Positions 1 through 6,100 of a stretch of 8,052 nucleotides of DNA are shown here, one piece after another. The translations under genes were made by a program, and so were the position numbers. Source of the DNA: Candidatus Dormiibacterota bacterium (GTDB lineage: Bacteria > Chloroflexota > Dormibacteria > Aeolococcales > Bog-877); the NCBI GenBank assembly GCA_003132265.1, contig PKXE01000138.1, positions 5,540 to 13,591 on the forward strand, written 5' to 3'. How positions within the stretch are numbered: position 1 is the first letter of the stretch; each line of letters opens with the position of its first letter. Under the pieces are notes generated by a model. That model ran no database searches. It worked only from the letters and a program-made list of their open reading frames with translations, and had not been told where the DNA came from.

Positions 1-792
1 ACCAAGGAGAGCCCCTACAGCATCGACGCCAATCTCTGGGGCCGGAGCGTCGAGACGGGAGTCCTGGAGGACCCCTGGGTGGAGCCGCCCGCCGACGCGT
101 TCTCCTGGACCAAGGATCCCCGGCTGGCGCCGGGCGAGGGGTTGGAATTGGTGATTGGCTTCGAGGGGGGGATCCCCCGCAGCCTCGACGGCAAATCGCT
201 GGACCCGGCCCAGCTGGTGGCCCAGCTCAACCTGCTGGCTGGCGGGCAGGGGGTGGGCCGGATCGACCACGTCGAGGACCGTCTGGTCGGGATCAAGTCC
301 CGCGAGGTCTACGAGGCCCCGGCGGCGGTGGTGCTCGACACCGCTCACCGGGCCCTCGAGTCCCTCACCCTCTCCCGGGACGTCCTGCGCTTCAAACGGC
401 TGGTGGCTGACGAATGGGCTCAGCTCACCTATGACGGCCTCTGGTTCTCGGCGCTCCGTCAGAGCCTCGGCGCCTTCGTCGCCTCGACCCAGGGGTTCGT
501 CACCGGGGATGTCCGCCTCAGGCTGCGCCAGGGGGCGGTCTCGCTCCTGGGGCGGATGAGTCCGAGCTCCCTCTACCGTAAAGACCTCGCCACCTACGAA
601 CTAGCCGGCGACAACTTCCGGCACCAGGCGGCCGAGGGATTCCTCACCATCTTCGGGCTGCCGCTCCGGACCCAGGCGGCGGTGCAGGGCAACCTCTGGG
701 AGGAGTCCCGGCCCCTGCTCCCGTCCGTGCCCCGGGCCATCGCCCAGGGCGAGCAGCATGCGGGGACCGAGGCCGGTGCCGACGCGGGCTGA
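1..792 (+). CDS. argG: Argininosuccinate synthase, C-terminal part (5' end outside window)
   Basis: Argininosuccinate synthase joins citrulline and aspartate, using ATP, in the penultimate step of cytosolic arginine synthesis. The window opens in frame inside the gene. The 263 visible residues are the C-terminal two thirds of a family that is usually about 400 residues long, so the N-terminal ATP-binding P-loop is missing. The opening residues TKESPYSIDANLWGRSVETG followed by LEDPW are the highly conserved central block of ArgG that lines the citrulline/aspartate site. Further on, the segments YEAPAAVVL, STQGFVTGDVRLRL and GRMSPSSLY are typical of the oligomerisation region. The last roughly 20 residues are Ala/Glu/Gly-rich and look like a nonconserved extension. 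The stop is followed 13 nt later by the chosen argH start, so the two genes are almost certainly one operon. Identity is secure; only the missing 5' end limits the annotation. Confidence 0.96.
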   Translation, partial: TKESPYSIDANLWGRSVETGVLEDPWVEPPADAFSWTKDPRLAPGEGLELVIGFEGGIPRSLDGKSLDPAQLVAQLNLLAGGQGVGRIDHVEDRLVGIKSREVYEAPAAVVLDTAHRALESLTLSRDVLRFKRLVADEWAQLTYDGLWFSALRQSLGAFVASTQGFVTGDVRLRLRQGAVSLLGRMSPSSLYRKDLATYELAGDNFRHQAAEGFLTIFGLPLRTQAAVQGNLWEESRPLLPSVPRAIAQGEQHAGTEAGADAG

Positions 793-797
793 GGGGG
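791..797 (+). promoter_or_regulatory. Shine-Dalgarno of argH, decides the GTG start
   Basis: The heptamer GAGGGGG overlaps the argG stop codon and lies 8 nt before the GTG at 806. This is a strong, well-spaced ribosome site and supports GTG 806 over the upstream in-frame ATG at 758. The ATG would overlap argG by 35 nt and has only a weak AGGG-type element in front of it. The overlap with the argG stop suggests translational coupling. Confidence 0.6.
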
Positions 798-805
798 CGG
801 CCCCG

Positions 806-2239
806 GTGCCAGAAAGGCGATCCCCCAAGGCCTGGGAGGGTCGTCTCCCGGGAGGCACTGAGCCAGCGCTTCAGGAGTTCACCACCTCCCTCCCAGGCGA
901 CGTCCAGATGGCGGCCCAGGACATCGTCGGGTCGCTGGCCCACGCCCGCGCGCTGGGCCGGGCCGGACTCCTGGACGCCAAGGCGCTGCGGGCGATCGAG
1001 CGAGGCCTCCTCAAGGTGGGGCGGGAGCTCTCCCGGGGGGAGTTCACCTTCCAACCGTCCGACGAGGACATCCACATGGCGGTGGAGCGGCGGCTCACCG
1101 AGCTGGTCGGAGAGCCGGGTCAGCGGCTGCACACCGGGCGCAGCCGCAACGACCAGGTGGCGCTCGACCTCCGGCTCTGGTGCCGCTCGGCGACCTGCGA
1201 GCTGGTCGAGGGCCTGGCCACGGTGCAGCGGGTCCTGATCCGCCGGGCCCGGCAGCACCAAGCGACCCTGCTACCCGGGTACACCCACCTGCAGCGGGCC
1301 CAGCCGGTGCAGCTGGCCCACTATCTCCTGGCCTATTTCGAGATGCTCGACCGGGACCAGGAGCGGCTCCAGGACCTGGACCGCCGCACCGACTCCTCGC
1401 CGCTGGGAGCGGGGGCCCTCGCCGGCAGCACCCTCGGCATCGACCGCCGCCGGCCGGCTCGGGAGCTGGGGTTCACTCGGGTTAGCGGCAACAGCCTGGA
1501 CGCGGTCTCAGATCGGGACTTCGTGGCGGAGCTCACCTTTGCCTGCGCCCTGACGGCGGTGCACCTCTCGCGCCTCTGCGAGGACCTCGTGATCTGGAAC
1601 AGCCGGGAGTTCTCCTTCATCACCCTGCCCGACCGCTGGGCCACGGGCTCCAGCCTCATGCCCCAGAAGAAGAACCCCGACGTCCTGGAACTGGTGCGAG
1701 GGCGCACCGGCCGCCCGGTCGCCGCCCTGGTGGGGATCCTGACTGTGCTCAAGGGCCTCCCGCTCAGCTACGACCGGGACCTTCAGGAGGACCGTGGGCA
1801 CCTCTTCTCGGCGGTTACCTCGGTCAATGAGAGCCTCCAGGTGCTCTCGGGCCTGCTCGCCGCGGTGCAGTTCAACCGCCAGGCCTTGGCGAAGGCGGCC
1901 GCGGACCCGGAGCTGCTGGCGACCGACCTGGCCGAGTGGCTGGTCGGGGGCGGTGTCCCCTTCCGCCTCGCCCATGGCACGGTCGCCCGGACGGTGCGAG
2001 AGGCGGAATCGAGGCAGCTGGGGCTGGACCAAGTGGTCCGGGAATCGTGGCCCCGGCTGGGGTTCTCGTCCGAGTCCGAGGCGGAGCGCCTCTTCCAGCC
2101 GGCGCACTCGCTCGGGCTCCGCGAGCAGCCGGGTTCGCCCGGTCCCCGGCGCACCGAGGCCGCCGTCACCGCGGCGGCCCAGCGGGTGGCGGCGCACCGG
2201 GCCTGGGCCAGGTCGTTGCGCCGGCGGCTCCCCGCCTGA
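806..2239 (+). CDS. argH: Argininosuccinate lyase
   Basis: Argininosuccinate lyase splits argininosuccinate into arginine and fumarate, the last step of arginine synthesis. It works as a cytosolic homotetramer of the fumarase/aspartase superfamily. From GTG 806 the product is 477 residues, close to the family's usual 455-475. All three signature regions are intact: HTGRSRNDQ at about residues 109-117, YTHLQRAQP at 159-167 (His161 in the catalytic position) and GSSLMPQKKNP at 281-291, which carries the catalytic Ser on the mobile loop. Near the N-terminus, KAWEGR stands where most homologues have KLWGGRF, and it is followed by the conserved AAQDIVGSLAHA. An in-frame ATG at 758 would add 16 residues but overlaps argG, and those residues (Pro/Arg/Ala-rich) look unconserved. 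The gene is co-transcribed with argG. No truncation or missing active-site residue was seen. Confidence 0.96.
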   Translation: MPERRSPKAWEGRLPGGTEPALQEFTTSLPGDVQMAAQDIVGSLAHARALGRAGLLDAKALRAIERGLLKVGRELSRGEFTFQPSDEDIHMAVERRLTELVGEPGQRLHTGRSRNDQVALDLRLWCRSATCELVEGLATVQRVLIRRARQHQATLLPGYTHLQRAQPVQLAHYLLAYFEMLDRDQERLQDLDRRTDSSPLGAGALAGSTLGIDRRRPARELGFTRVSGNSLDAVSDRDFVAELTFACALTAVHLSRLCEDLVIWNSREFSFITLPDRWATGSSLMPQKKNPDVLELVRGRTGRPVAALVGILTVLKGLPLSYDRDLQEDRGHLFSAVTSVNESLQVLSGLLAAVQFNRQALAKAAADPELLATDLAEWLVGGGVPFRLAHGTVARTVREAESRQLGLDQVVRESWPRLGFSSESEAERLFQPAHSLGLREQPGSPGPRRTEAAVTAAAQRVAAHRAWARSLRRRLPA

Positions 2240-2252
2240 GAACGGCGCTACT

Positions 2253-2261
2253 TGTTAGCAT
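2253..2261 (+). promoter_or_regulatory. Candidate extended -10 promoter for the UspA/PCP_red gene
   Basis: The 61-nt gap after argH contains TGTTAGCAT, which reads as an extended -10 (TG, one base, then TAGCAT). No good -35 hexamer lies 16-18 nt upstream. An extended -10 can work without one, so this is only a candidate. It would start RNA near position 2268, leaving a leader of about 33 nt before the start codon at 2301. Confidence 0.3.
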
Positions 2262-2262
2262 C

Positions 2263-2278
2263 CGAGCAGCCTTGCTCG
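2263..2278 (+). repeat. Perfect inverted repeat in the leader of the UspA/PCP_red gene
   Basis: CGAGCA at 2263-2268 and TGCTCG at 2273-2278 are perfect reverse complements separated by GCCT. The repeat sits right after the candidate -10 and about 22 nt before the start codon, overlapping the expected transcription start. It could be a small operator or a 6-bp hairpin at the 5' end of the mRNA. There is no U-run, so it is not a terminator for argH. Confidence 0.4.
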
Positions 2279-2300
2279 TCGGGGATCAGCTGGTAGGGAG

Positions 2301-4226
2301 ATGTACCAAAAGCTCTATTTGCCGCTCGATAACTCCGACCACTCGGTCGCCGCGTCGGAGGTGGCCGTCCGGATTGCCAAGTTCAGCGGGGCCGAGATCG
2401 TCGGCTCCCACGTCTATGCGGCCCGGATGCATGACTACCGCTTCAAGCAGATGGAGTACACCCTCCCCGAGGAGTACCAGGACGAGGCGGAGCTGGAGCG
2501 GCAGCGCAAGATCCACGACAGCCTGATCACCAGCGGCCTCCAGCTGATCTCCGACTCCTATCTGGAGGCGACCCAGAGGCGCTGCCTCGAGGAAGGGATC
2601 CAGTTCACCCCCAAGACCTTCGACGGCAAGAACTGGGAGGTTCTGGTCAAGGACATCAACGAGTCCGACTACGACCTGGTCCTGATGGGGGCGTGCGGCC
2701 TGGGCCAGGTCAAGGAGACCCAGATCGGGACCTGCGTCGACCGGGTGGTGCGGCGGGCCCACCGGGACACCTTGGTGGTCCGCCACCGCGAGGGCCGCGA
2801 GCCGCTGGACGGCCCGATCGTGGTCGCCATCGACGGCTCCTCTCAGTCGTTCGCGGGGCTGCGCACCGCGCTGGAGCTGGGCCGGGCGCTCGGCCTGCCG
2901 GTGGAGGCGGTCTCGGTCTACGACCCCTACCTCCACTACGTGCTCTTCAATGGCATCGTGGGAGTGCTGTCCGAGAAGGCCAGCAAGGTCTTTCGCTTCA
3001 AGGAGCAGGAGGCGCTCCACGAGGAGATCATCGACACCGGGCTGGCCATGATCTACTCGTCCCACCTCAAGGTGGCTCGCGAGGTGGCCAAGGCCGAGGG
3101 CGTCGACCTGCCGATCACCCTGCTCGACGGCAAGGCCTTCGAGCAGGTGCTCCGCTACGTCCGGGAGAAGGACGCGTCGCTGCTCGTCTGTGGCCGGATC
3201 GGGGTCCACTCCGACCAGGGGATGGACCTCGGTGGCAACACCGAGAACCTGCTCCGGCTGGCGCCCTGCAGCGTGCTGCTGTCCTCCCGCACTTATGTCC
3301 CCCCGATCGACGTGCGGGGCGCGGCCTCGGTCGTCTGGACCCCAGAGGCCAACTCAGTCATCGAGCGCATCCCCTGCTCGGCCCAGGGCCTCTCGCGCAC
3401 GGCGGTCTTGCGCTGGGCCATGGAGCGCGGCCATTCGATCATCTCCCAGGACATCGTCACCGCCGCCCTGGGCGACATCCTGCCCCCGGAGGCGTCGGCC
3501 GCCATCGGGGTTCCGGTGCCGCAACAGGCCGGCACCGACACCGACTTCGAGGTCCACATCTGCCGCGAGTGCGGCTACACCGCGAGGGGGGTGCGCCCGG
3601 TGGCCTGTCCCGTCTGCGGGGGCGCCCAGGACCAGTTCTCCAAGGTGGACCACCGCAGCCTGATGGAGGCGGCGGCGGCGGAGGGCGAGGTCACCGAGGA
3701 GGTGACCTTCGACAATCGCAAGATTGGCTGGTCCACTGACGCTCGCATTCTGCTTCATGAGATGCCGGCGGGCTACCTGCGGCGGCGGATCAAGGCCAAG
3801 GTGGAGAAGGTGGCCCGGACCCGCCGGCTCTCGGTGGTGACCCTGCAGGTGGCGGCTCCGTTGATCGAGCCCGAGCTGGGCCGGTCCGCCAATGCCCAGC
3901 CCCACCGGACCCCGCTCGAGGGGGAGCTGGCGGGGGCGGCGGCGACCGCCACTCCGAGCTCGGGGTTTGAGGGTGCCACCGCCGAGTCCGGCGATGTCGA
4001 TCGGGCGCTGCTCACCTACGCGGCGGGCGGCAAGGGAGGCAGGTACATCCCTCGCGAGGCGTCCCCGACCATTGCGCGGCTCCGGCCCCGGGAGGAGGGG
4101 ACCACCCCCGGCTTCGACAGCTCTGGCCTGGACCCCGGCGGCCCGGCGGAAGAGCTGAGCGTCGGCGCTCCTGCGGCGCCCGCCGAAGGCGCCCAGTGCC
4201 CGGTGCCCCACGGCGAGAACTCCTAG
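2301..4226 (+). CDS. Tandem UspA protein with two PCP-reductase-like domains and a zinc ribbon
   Basis: This is a 641-residue cytosolic protein with no signal peptide or membrane segment. UspA domain 1 (about 1-162) starts with MYQKLYLPLDNSDHS and carries the nucleotide-binding pattern G-2x-G-9x-G-[ST] at G130, G133, G143 and T144. UspA domain 2 (about 172-330) starts IVVAIDGSSQS; its matching site has G298, G301 and G311 but Gly in place of Ser/Thr. Residues 346-392 (WTPEA...ERIP...LRWAMERGHSIISQDIV) match the PCP_red family, the small domain at the end of light-independent protochlorophyllide reductase ChlB/BchB. A rubredoxin-like zinc ribbon follows, with Cys421, 424, 436 and 439. A second PCP_red-like copy spans 477-520 (W477, then MPAGYLRRRIKAKVEKVAR). 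Residues 525-641 are Pro/Ala/Gly-rich, ending CPVPHGENS. The ATG start fits the UspA N-terminus, but the purine-rich AGGGAG abuts it with no spacer. No photosynthesis gene is nearby. A nucleotide-responsive redox or stress role is inference, and the function is unknown. Confidence 0.85.
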   Translation: MYQKLYLPLDNSDHSVAASEVAVRIAKFSGAEIVGSHVYAARMHDYRFKQMEYTLPEEYQDEAELERQRKIHDSLITSGLQLISDSYLEATQRRCLEEGIQFTPKTFDGKNWEVLVKDINESDYDLVLMGACGLGQVKETQIGTCVDRVVRRAHRDTLVVRHREGREPLDGPIVVAIDGSSQSFAGLRTALELGRALGLPVEAVSVYDPYLHYVLFNGIVGVLSEKASKVFRFKEQEALHEEIIDTGLAMIYSSHLKVAREVAKAEGVDLPITLLDGKAFEQVLRYVREKDASLLVCGRIGVHSDQGMDLGGNTENLLRLAPCSVLLSSRTYVPPIDVRGAASVVWTPEANSVIERIPCSAQGLSRTAVLRWAMERGHSIISQDIVTAALGDILPPEASAAIGVPVPQQAGTDTDFEVHICRECGYTARGVRPVACPVCGGAQDQFSKVDHRSLMEAAAAEGEVTEEVTFDNRKIGWSTDARILLHEMPAGYLRRRIKAKVEKVARTRRLSVVTLQVAAPLIEPELGRSANAQPHRTPLEGELAGAAATATPSSGFEGATAESGDVDRALLTYAAGGKGGRYIPREASPTIARLRPREEGTTPGFDSSGLDPGGPAEELSVGAPAAPAEGAQCPVPHGENS

Positions 4227-4247
4227 CCGGCAGCGCGGCTACTGCGC

Positions 4248-4646
4248 CTAGTCCTCCTCATCGGGGTCGTCGTCCGAGGGCTCCTCGCTGAACTGGCCTA
4301 GGAGCGATGGGCTGCCCTCCTCCCAGGAGAAGATGGCGCCACAGCTCGGGCACTCCAACTCCGCCCCGGGATCGTGGTCCTCCGGTGGCAGCAGCTGCGC
4401 CGAGCAGACGGGGCAGCGCAGGGAGGGCGAAGGGGCGTAGCCGGTGTCGCGCGCCCTGGCGCTGGCCGCCGCGGCCAAGTCGATGGCGATCGCCGCGCAC
4501 TCGGCGCAGCGGAAGGTGGCCTCCCGGTCCCGGTGGTCCAGGTAGCGGCCACCGCTGTCCACGAAGACCGGAGCGCCCAGGATCTCAAAGCGTCCGCCGC
4601 GGCACCCCGACGGGCAGACCAGGTGGCGTCGGGCGCTGGGGGACAG
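4248..4646 (-). CDS. Small double zinc-ribbon protein, probable CTG start
   Basis: This is a 132-residue protein of unknown function, not assigned to a named family. Two four-Cys metal sites are visible: Cys11, 15, 47 and 50 (CPSGC...CAEC) and Cys78, 81, 99 and 102 (CPVC...CPSC). Between them lies an Ala-rich, probably helical stretch (about 51-66). The C-terminus is strongly acidic (SEEPSDDDPDEED). High GC at third codon positions and intact Cys pairs show the frame is coding. No ATG, GTG or TTG lies between the dusB stop and the first Cys pair. The CTG at 4646 sits 1 nt after the dusB TGA and has an ideal ribosome site, so I chose it. A second CTG at 4622 is possible. A GTG inside dusB would force about 180 nt of overlap and add Ser/Arg-rich residues that look like out-of-frame dusB. 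Translation is probably coupled to dusB. The gene ends 21 nt from the convergent UspA/PCP_red gene, with no clear terminator between. It may bind RNA or a protein partner, which is inference. Confidence 0.75.
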   Translation of the reverse strand: MSPSARRHLVCPSGCRGGRFEILGAPVFVDSGGRYLDHRDREATFRCAECAAIAIDLAAAASARARDTGYAPSPSLRCPVCSAQLLPPEDHDPGAELECPSCGAIFSWEEGSPSLLGQFSEEPSDDDPDEED

Positions 4647-4647
4647 C

Positions 4648-5721
4648 TCAGCCCTCCCCGGAGGTGAAGTTGGGCCGGTGCCAGCCGTTGGGACCTTCGC
4701 CGGCCCGGAGGATCTCCTCGAAGAGCTGGTCGAGATCGGACTGGGTGAAGAGCTCGGCCACTCGGGCCCTGAGCCGGGCCGCGCCGTCGCAGCCCTTGAT
4801 CGCCCAGACCACGAACTTGCGGCTGAGGCGGACCCCACGCTGCTCGCCGTGGTGTAAGACCATGGCGTCCCAATGGCGCTTGGCCAGCCGGAGGCGGTTC
4901 TCGAAATCGGGGGTGGGACCGGGTTCTCCCCAGCGCAGCTGGCTGACCGTCTGCTCCAGGAAATTCCAGTCGCCGAGCATCCCCCGGGCCACCACGACCC
5001 CGTCCACCGCCCCGGCCTTGATCCGGCCCTCGATGAGAGCCGCGTTACGAACGTCTCCCGAACCCAGCACCGGAATGCGGCGCACCGCCTCCTTGACCCT
5101 GGCGATCTGATCCCAATCGGCAAATCCGGTGTACTTCTGGCAGCGGGTCCGCCCGTGGATGGTGACCGCCGCCACCCCCACGTCCTCTAGGGCCCGGGAG
5201 AGCTCAGGGGCGTTGATGCTCTGGTAGTCCCAGCCGAGCCGCATCTTGGCAGTCACCGGGACGTCCACCGCCTTGACCATCGCCTCCAGCACCGCCACCG
5301 TGCGGGCGATCTCGCGGGCCAGGGCCGCCCCGGACCCCAGGCGGACCACCTTGGGCACCGGGCAGCCGAGGTTGACATCGACCGCGCCGGCCCCCAGCTC
5401 GACGCAGATCTGGGCGGCGTCGGCCATCATCTGCGGGTCGTTGCCGACCAGCTGGGCCGCCACCGGCTGCTCGCCGGGACCGAGGTCCAGGAGCCGCGCG
5501 GCCACGCCCTCGGGGGCCCTGACCAGGGCGGCGGCGGCGGTCATCTCAGTGCAGGTGAGCCCGACCCCCATCTCGCGGGCGAAGGCGCGGAAGGGTCGGT
5601 CGGTGATCCCGACCATCGGCGCGATGAAGATCGGGGTCGCCAGCTCCAGGCTGCCGATCCGCAGAGTCGCCCCCCGCCGCTGCGGCGGGTTCAAAGGGGT
5701 CGCCGCGGCGGTCGCGGTCAA
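4648..5721 (-). CDS. dusB: tRNA-dihydrouridine synthase, DusB type
   Basis: This is an FMN- and NAD(P)H-dependent enzyme that reduces uridines in the tRNA D-loop to dihydrouridine. The product is 357 residues, slightly longer than the usual 320-345. It has an N-terminal TIM barrel and a C-terminal helical tRNA-binding domain. Diagnostic motifs are APMVGITDRPFR at 34-45 (FMN site), NLGCPVPKV at 117-125 with the catalytic Cys120, TAKMRLGWD around 157-165 (FMN-contacting Lys159), IHGRTRCQKYTGFADW at 188-203 and GSGDV near 220. The NLGCPVPKV form favours DusB over DusA or DusC. The start is TTG at 5721, preceded by GGGAGG about 11 nt upstream. The roughly 18 residues before the conserved RIGSLEL are nonconserved, and no ATG fits better. 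The gene is followed immediately by the zinc-ribbon gene and preceded, 100 nt upstream, by the 57-residue miniprotein. Confidence 0.95.
   Translation of the reverse strand: MTATAAATPLNPPQRRGATLRIGSLELATPIFIAPMVGITDRPFRAFAREMGVGLTCTEMTAAAALVRAPEGVAARLLDLGPGEQPVAAQLVGNDPQMMADAAQICVELGAGAVDVNLGCPVPKVVRLGSGAALAREIARTVAVLEAMVKAVDVPVTAKMRLGWDYQSINAPELSRALEDVGVAAVTIHGRTRCQKYTGFADWDQIARVKEAVRRIPVLGSGDVRNAALIEGRIKAGAVDGVVVARGMLGDWNFLEQTVSQLRWGEPGPTPDFENRLRLAKRHWDAMVLHHGEQRGVRLSRKFVVWAIKGCDGAARLRARVAELFTQSDLDQLFEEILRAGEGPNGWHRPNFTSGEG
4652..4659 (-). promoter_or_regulatory. Shine-Dalgarno supporting the CTG start
   Basis: On the minus strand GGGGAGGG occupies the last codons of dusB. It is followed by 5 nt (CTGAG, which includes the dusB stop) and then CTG at 4646. 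Core GGAGG-to-start spacing is 6 nt, which is near optimal. No conventional start codon is served by this site. Confidence 0.5.
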
Positions 5722-5805
5722 GGTGATCTCTGCCTCCCGGGGTGGTGGTAGGGCGCGGGTACCGCGCGCCGGCCGCCGGTCTATGATCGCCGAAGTGGGC
5801 CTGGC

Positions 5806-5819
5806 CCGCCGTCAGGCGG
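5806..5819. repeat. Short GC hairpin just after the miniprotein stop
   Basis: CCGCC and GGCGG form a perfect 5-bp stem around a 4-nt loop (GTCA on the plus strand). It lies 2 nt past the stop codon of the minus-strand miniprotein. No U-run follows on the minus strand, so it is at best a weak terminator or an mRNA 3'-end structure. The rest of the gap before dusB (5722-5805) shows only another GC-rich hairpin (5753-5767: GCGCGG, GTA, CCGCGC) and no convincing promoter. The miniprotein and dusB may therefore share a transcript. Confidence 0.3.
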
Positions 5820-5821
5820 TT

Positions 5822-5995
5822 CTAAAAGAACAGGTGGCGCAGGACGGCCAGCGAGATGAGGATCGCGGAGAGTGCTAGGAGTCCCGCCCAGATAAGGCAG
5901 CAGCTGGCCGCCGGCAGTGCACAGCAGCAGCCGGGGACCCAGCCGAACGGGCCTTTCCCTCGAGCGTCGTAGCGGTAGCGATCGACCCGCGGCAT
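5822..5995 (-). CDS. Cys-rich single-pass membrane miniprotein (57 aa), unknown function
   Basis: A 57-codon reading frame starts with ATG at 5995 and ends with TAG. I do not recognise a family. It opens with a basic/aromatic segment (MPRVDRYRYDARGKGPFGWV), then a CCC cluster (residues 23-25) and a CC pair (32-33). One hydrophobic helix follows at about residues 34-50 (LIWAGLLALSAILISLAV), and the protein ends RHLFF. The positive N-terminus before a single helix suggests an inner-membrane protein. Codon third positions are GC-rich, as in neighbouring genes. The only ribosome-site candidate is weak (GGATGAG, 11 nt before ATG). It lies upstream of dusB on the same strand, in a stretch otherwise without a gene. 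The five Cys near the membrane boundary could bind metal or be lipidated, but no lipobox is evident. The clean hydrophobic profile argues for a real gene; the short length and weak ribosome site argue against. Confidence 0.55.
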   Translation of the reverse strand: MPRVDRYRYDARGKGPFGWVPGCCCALPAASCCLIWAGLLALSAILISLAVLRHLFF

Positions 5996-6050
5996 CAGCT
6001 GATGATCTCATCCGCGATCAAGCGCCATCTGGGGTTGGGTGAGGCGGCGA

Positions 6051-6056
6051 TATAGT
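6051..6056 (+). promoter_or_regulatory. Candidate -10 of the coaX promoter
   Basis: TATAGT is one mismatch from TATAAT and would start RNA about 37 nt before coaX. The -35 region at 17-nt spacing (6028-6033) is poor. TTGGGT at 6035-6040 looks better but is only 10 nt away. A promoter here is plausible by position but not proven. Confidence 0.35.
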
Positions 6057-6080
6057 CGGCAGCACTCAGGAACTGTCCAA
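6052..6080 (-). promoter_or_regulatory. Candidate divergent promoter for the miniprotein/dusB group
   Basis: On the minus strand TTGGAC (6080-6075), a 17-nt spacer and GACTAT (6057-6052) form a sigma70-like promoter about 57 nt upstream of the miniprotein ATG. Its -10 lies on the same bases as the coaX TATAGT, so the two divergent promoters would compete. Confidence 0.3.
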
Positions 6081-6100
6081 CTTGGCTCGGAGGATGCGGC

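Noticed and set aside
167..178. 12-bp palindrome of five G, AT, five C
   Set aside because: It lies inside argG coding sequence (EGGIPRS codons), with no partner copies nearby; expected in GC-rich coding DNA.
758..805. ATG start of argH at 758
   Set aside because: It would overlap argG by 35 nt and add 16 unconserved residues. GTG 806 has a far better ribosome site. It remains a possible alternative.
4647..5123. Longer reading frame running from inside dusB into the zinc-ribbon protein
   Set aside because: Upstream of the dusB stop this frame is out-of-frame dusB, giving Ser/Arg/Gly-rich sequence. Only the part after 4646 looks like a protein.
5246..5878. Plus-strand open frame opposite dusB
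   Set aside because: Ala/Arg/Ser-rich translation typical of the antisense of a high-GC gene; dusB on the other strand is certain.
5781..6011. 76-residue minus-strand frame overlapping the miniprotein
   Set aside because: Its translation is Arg/Pro-rich without a coherent hydrophobic segment. The frame of the 57-residue protein gives a clean membrane helix, so it is preferred.
6035..6056. TTGGGT/TATAGT as a -35/-10 pair for coaX
   Set aside because: The spacer is only 10 nt, too short for sigma70; only the -10 was kept as a candidate.
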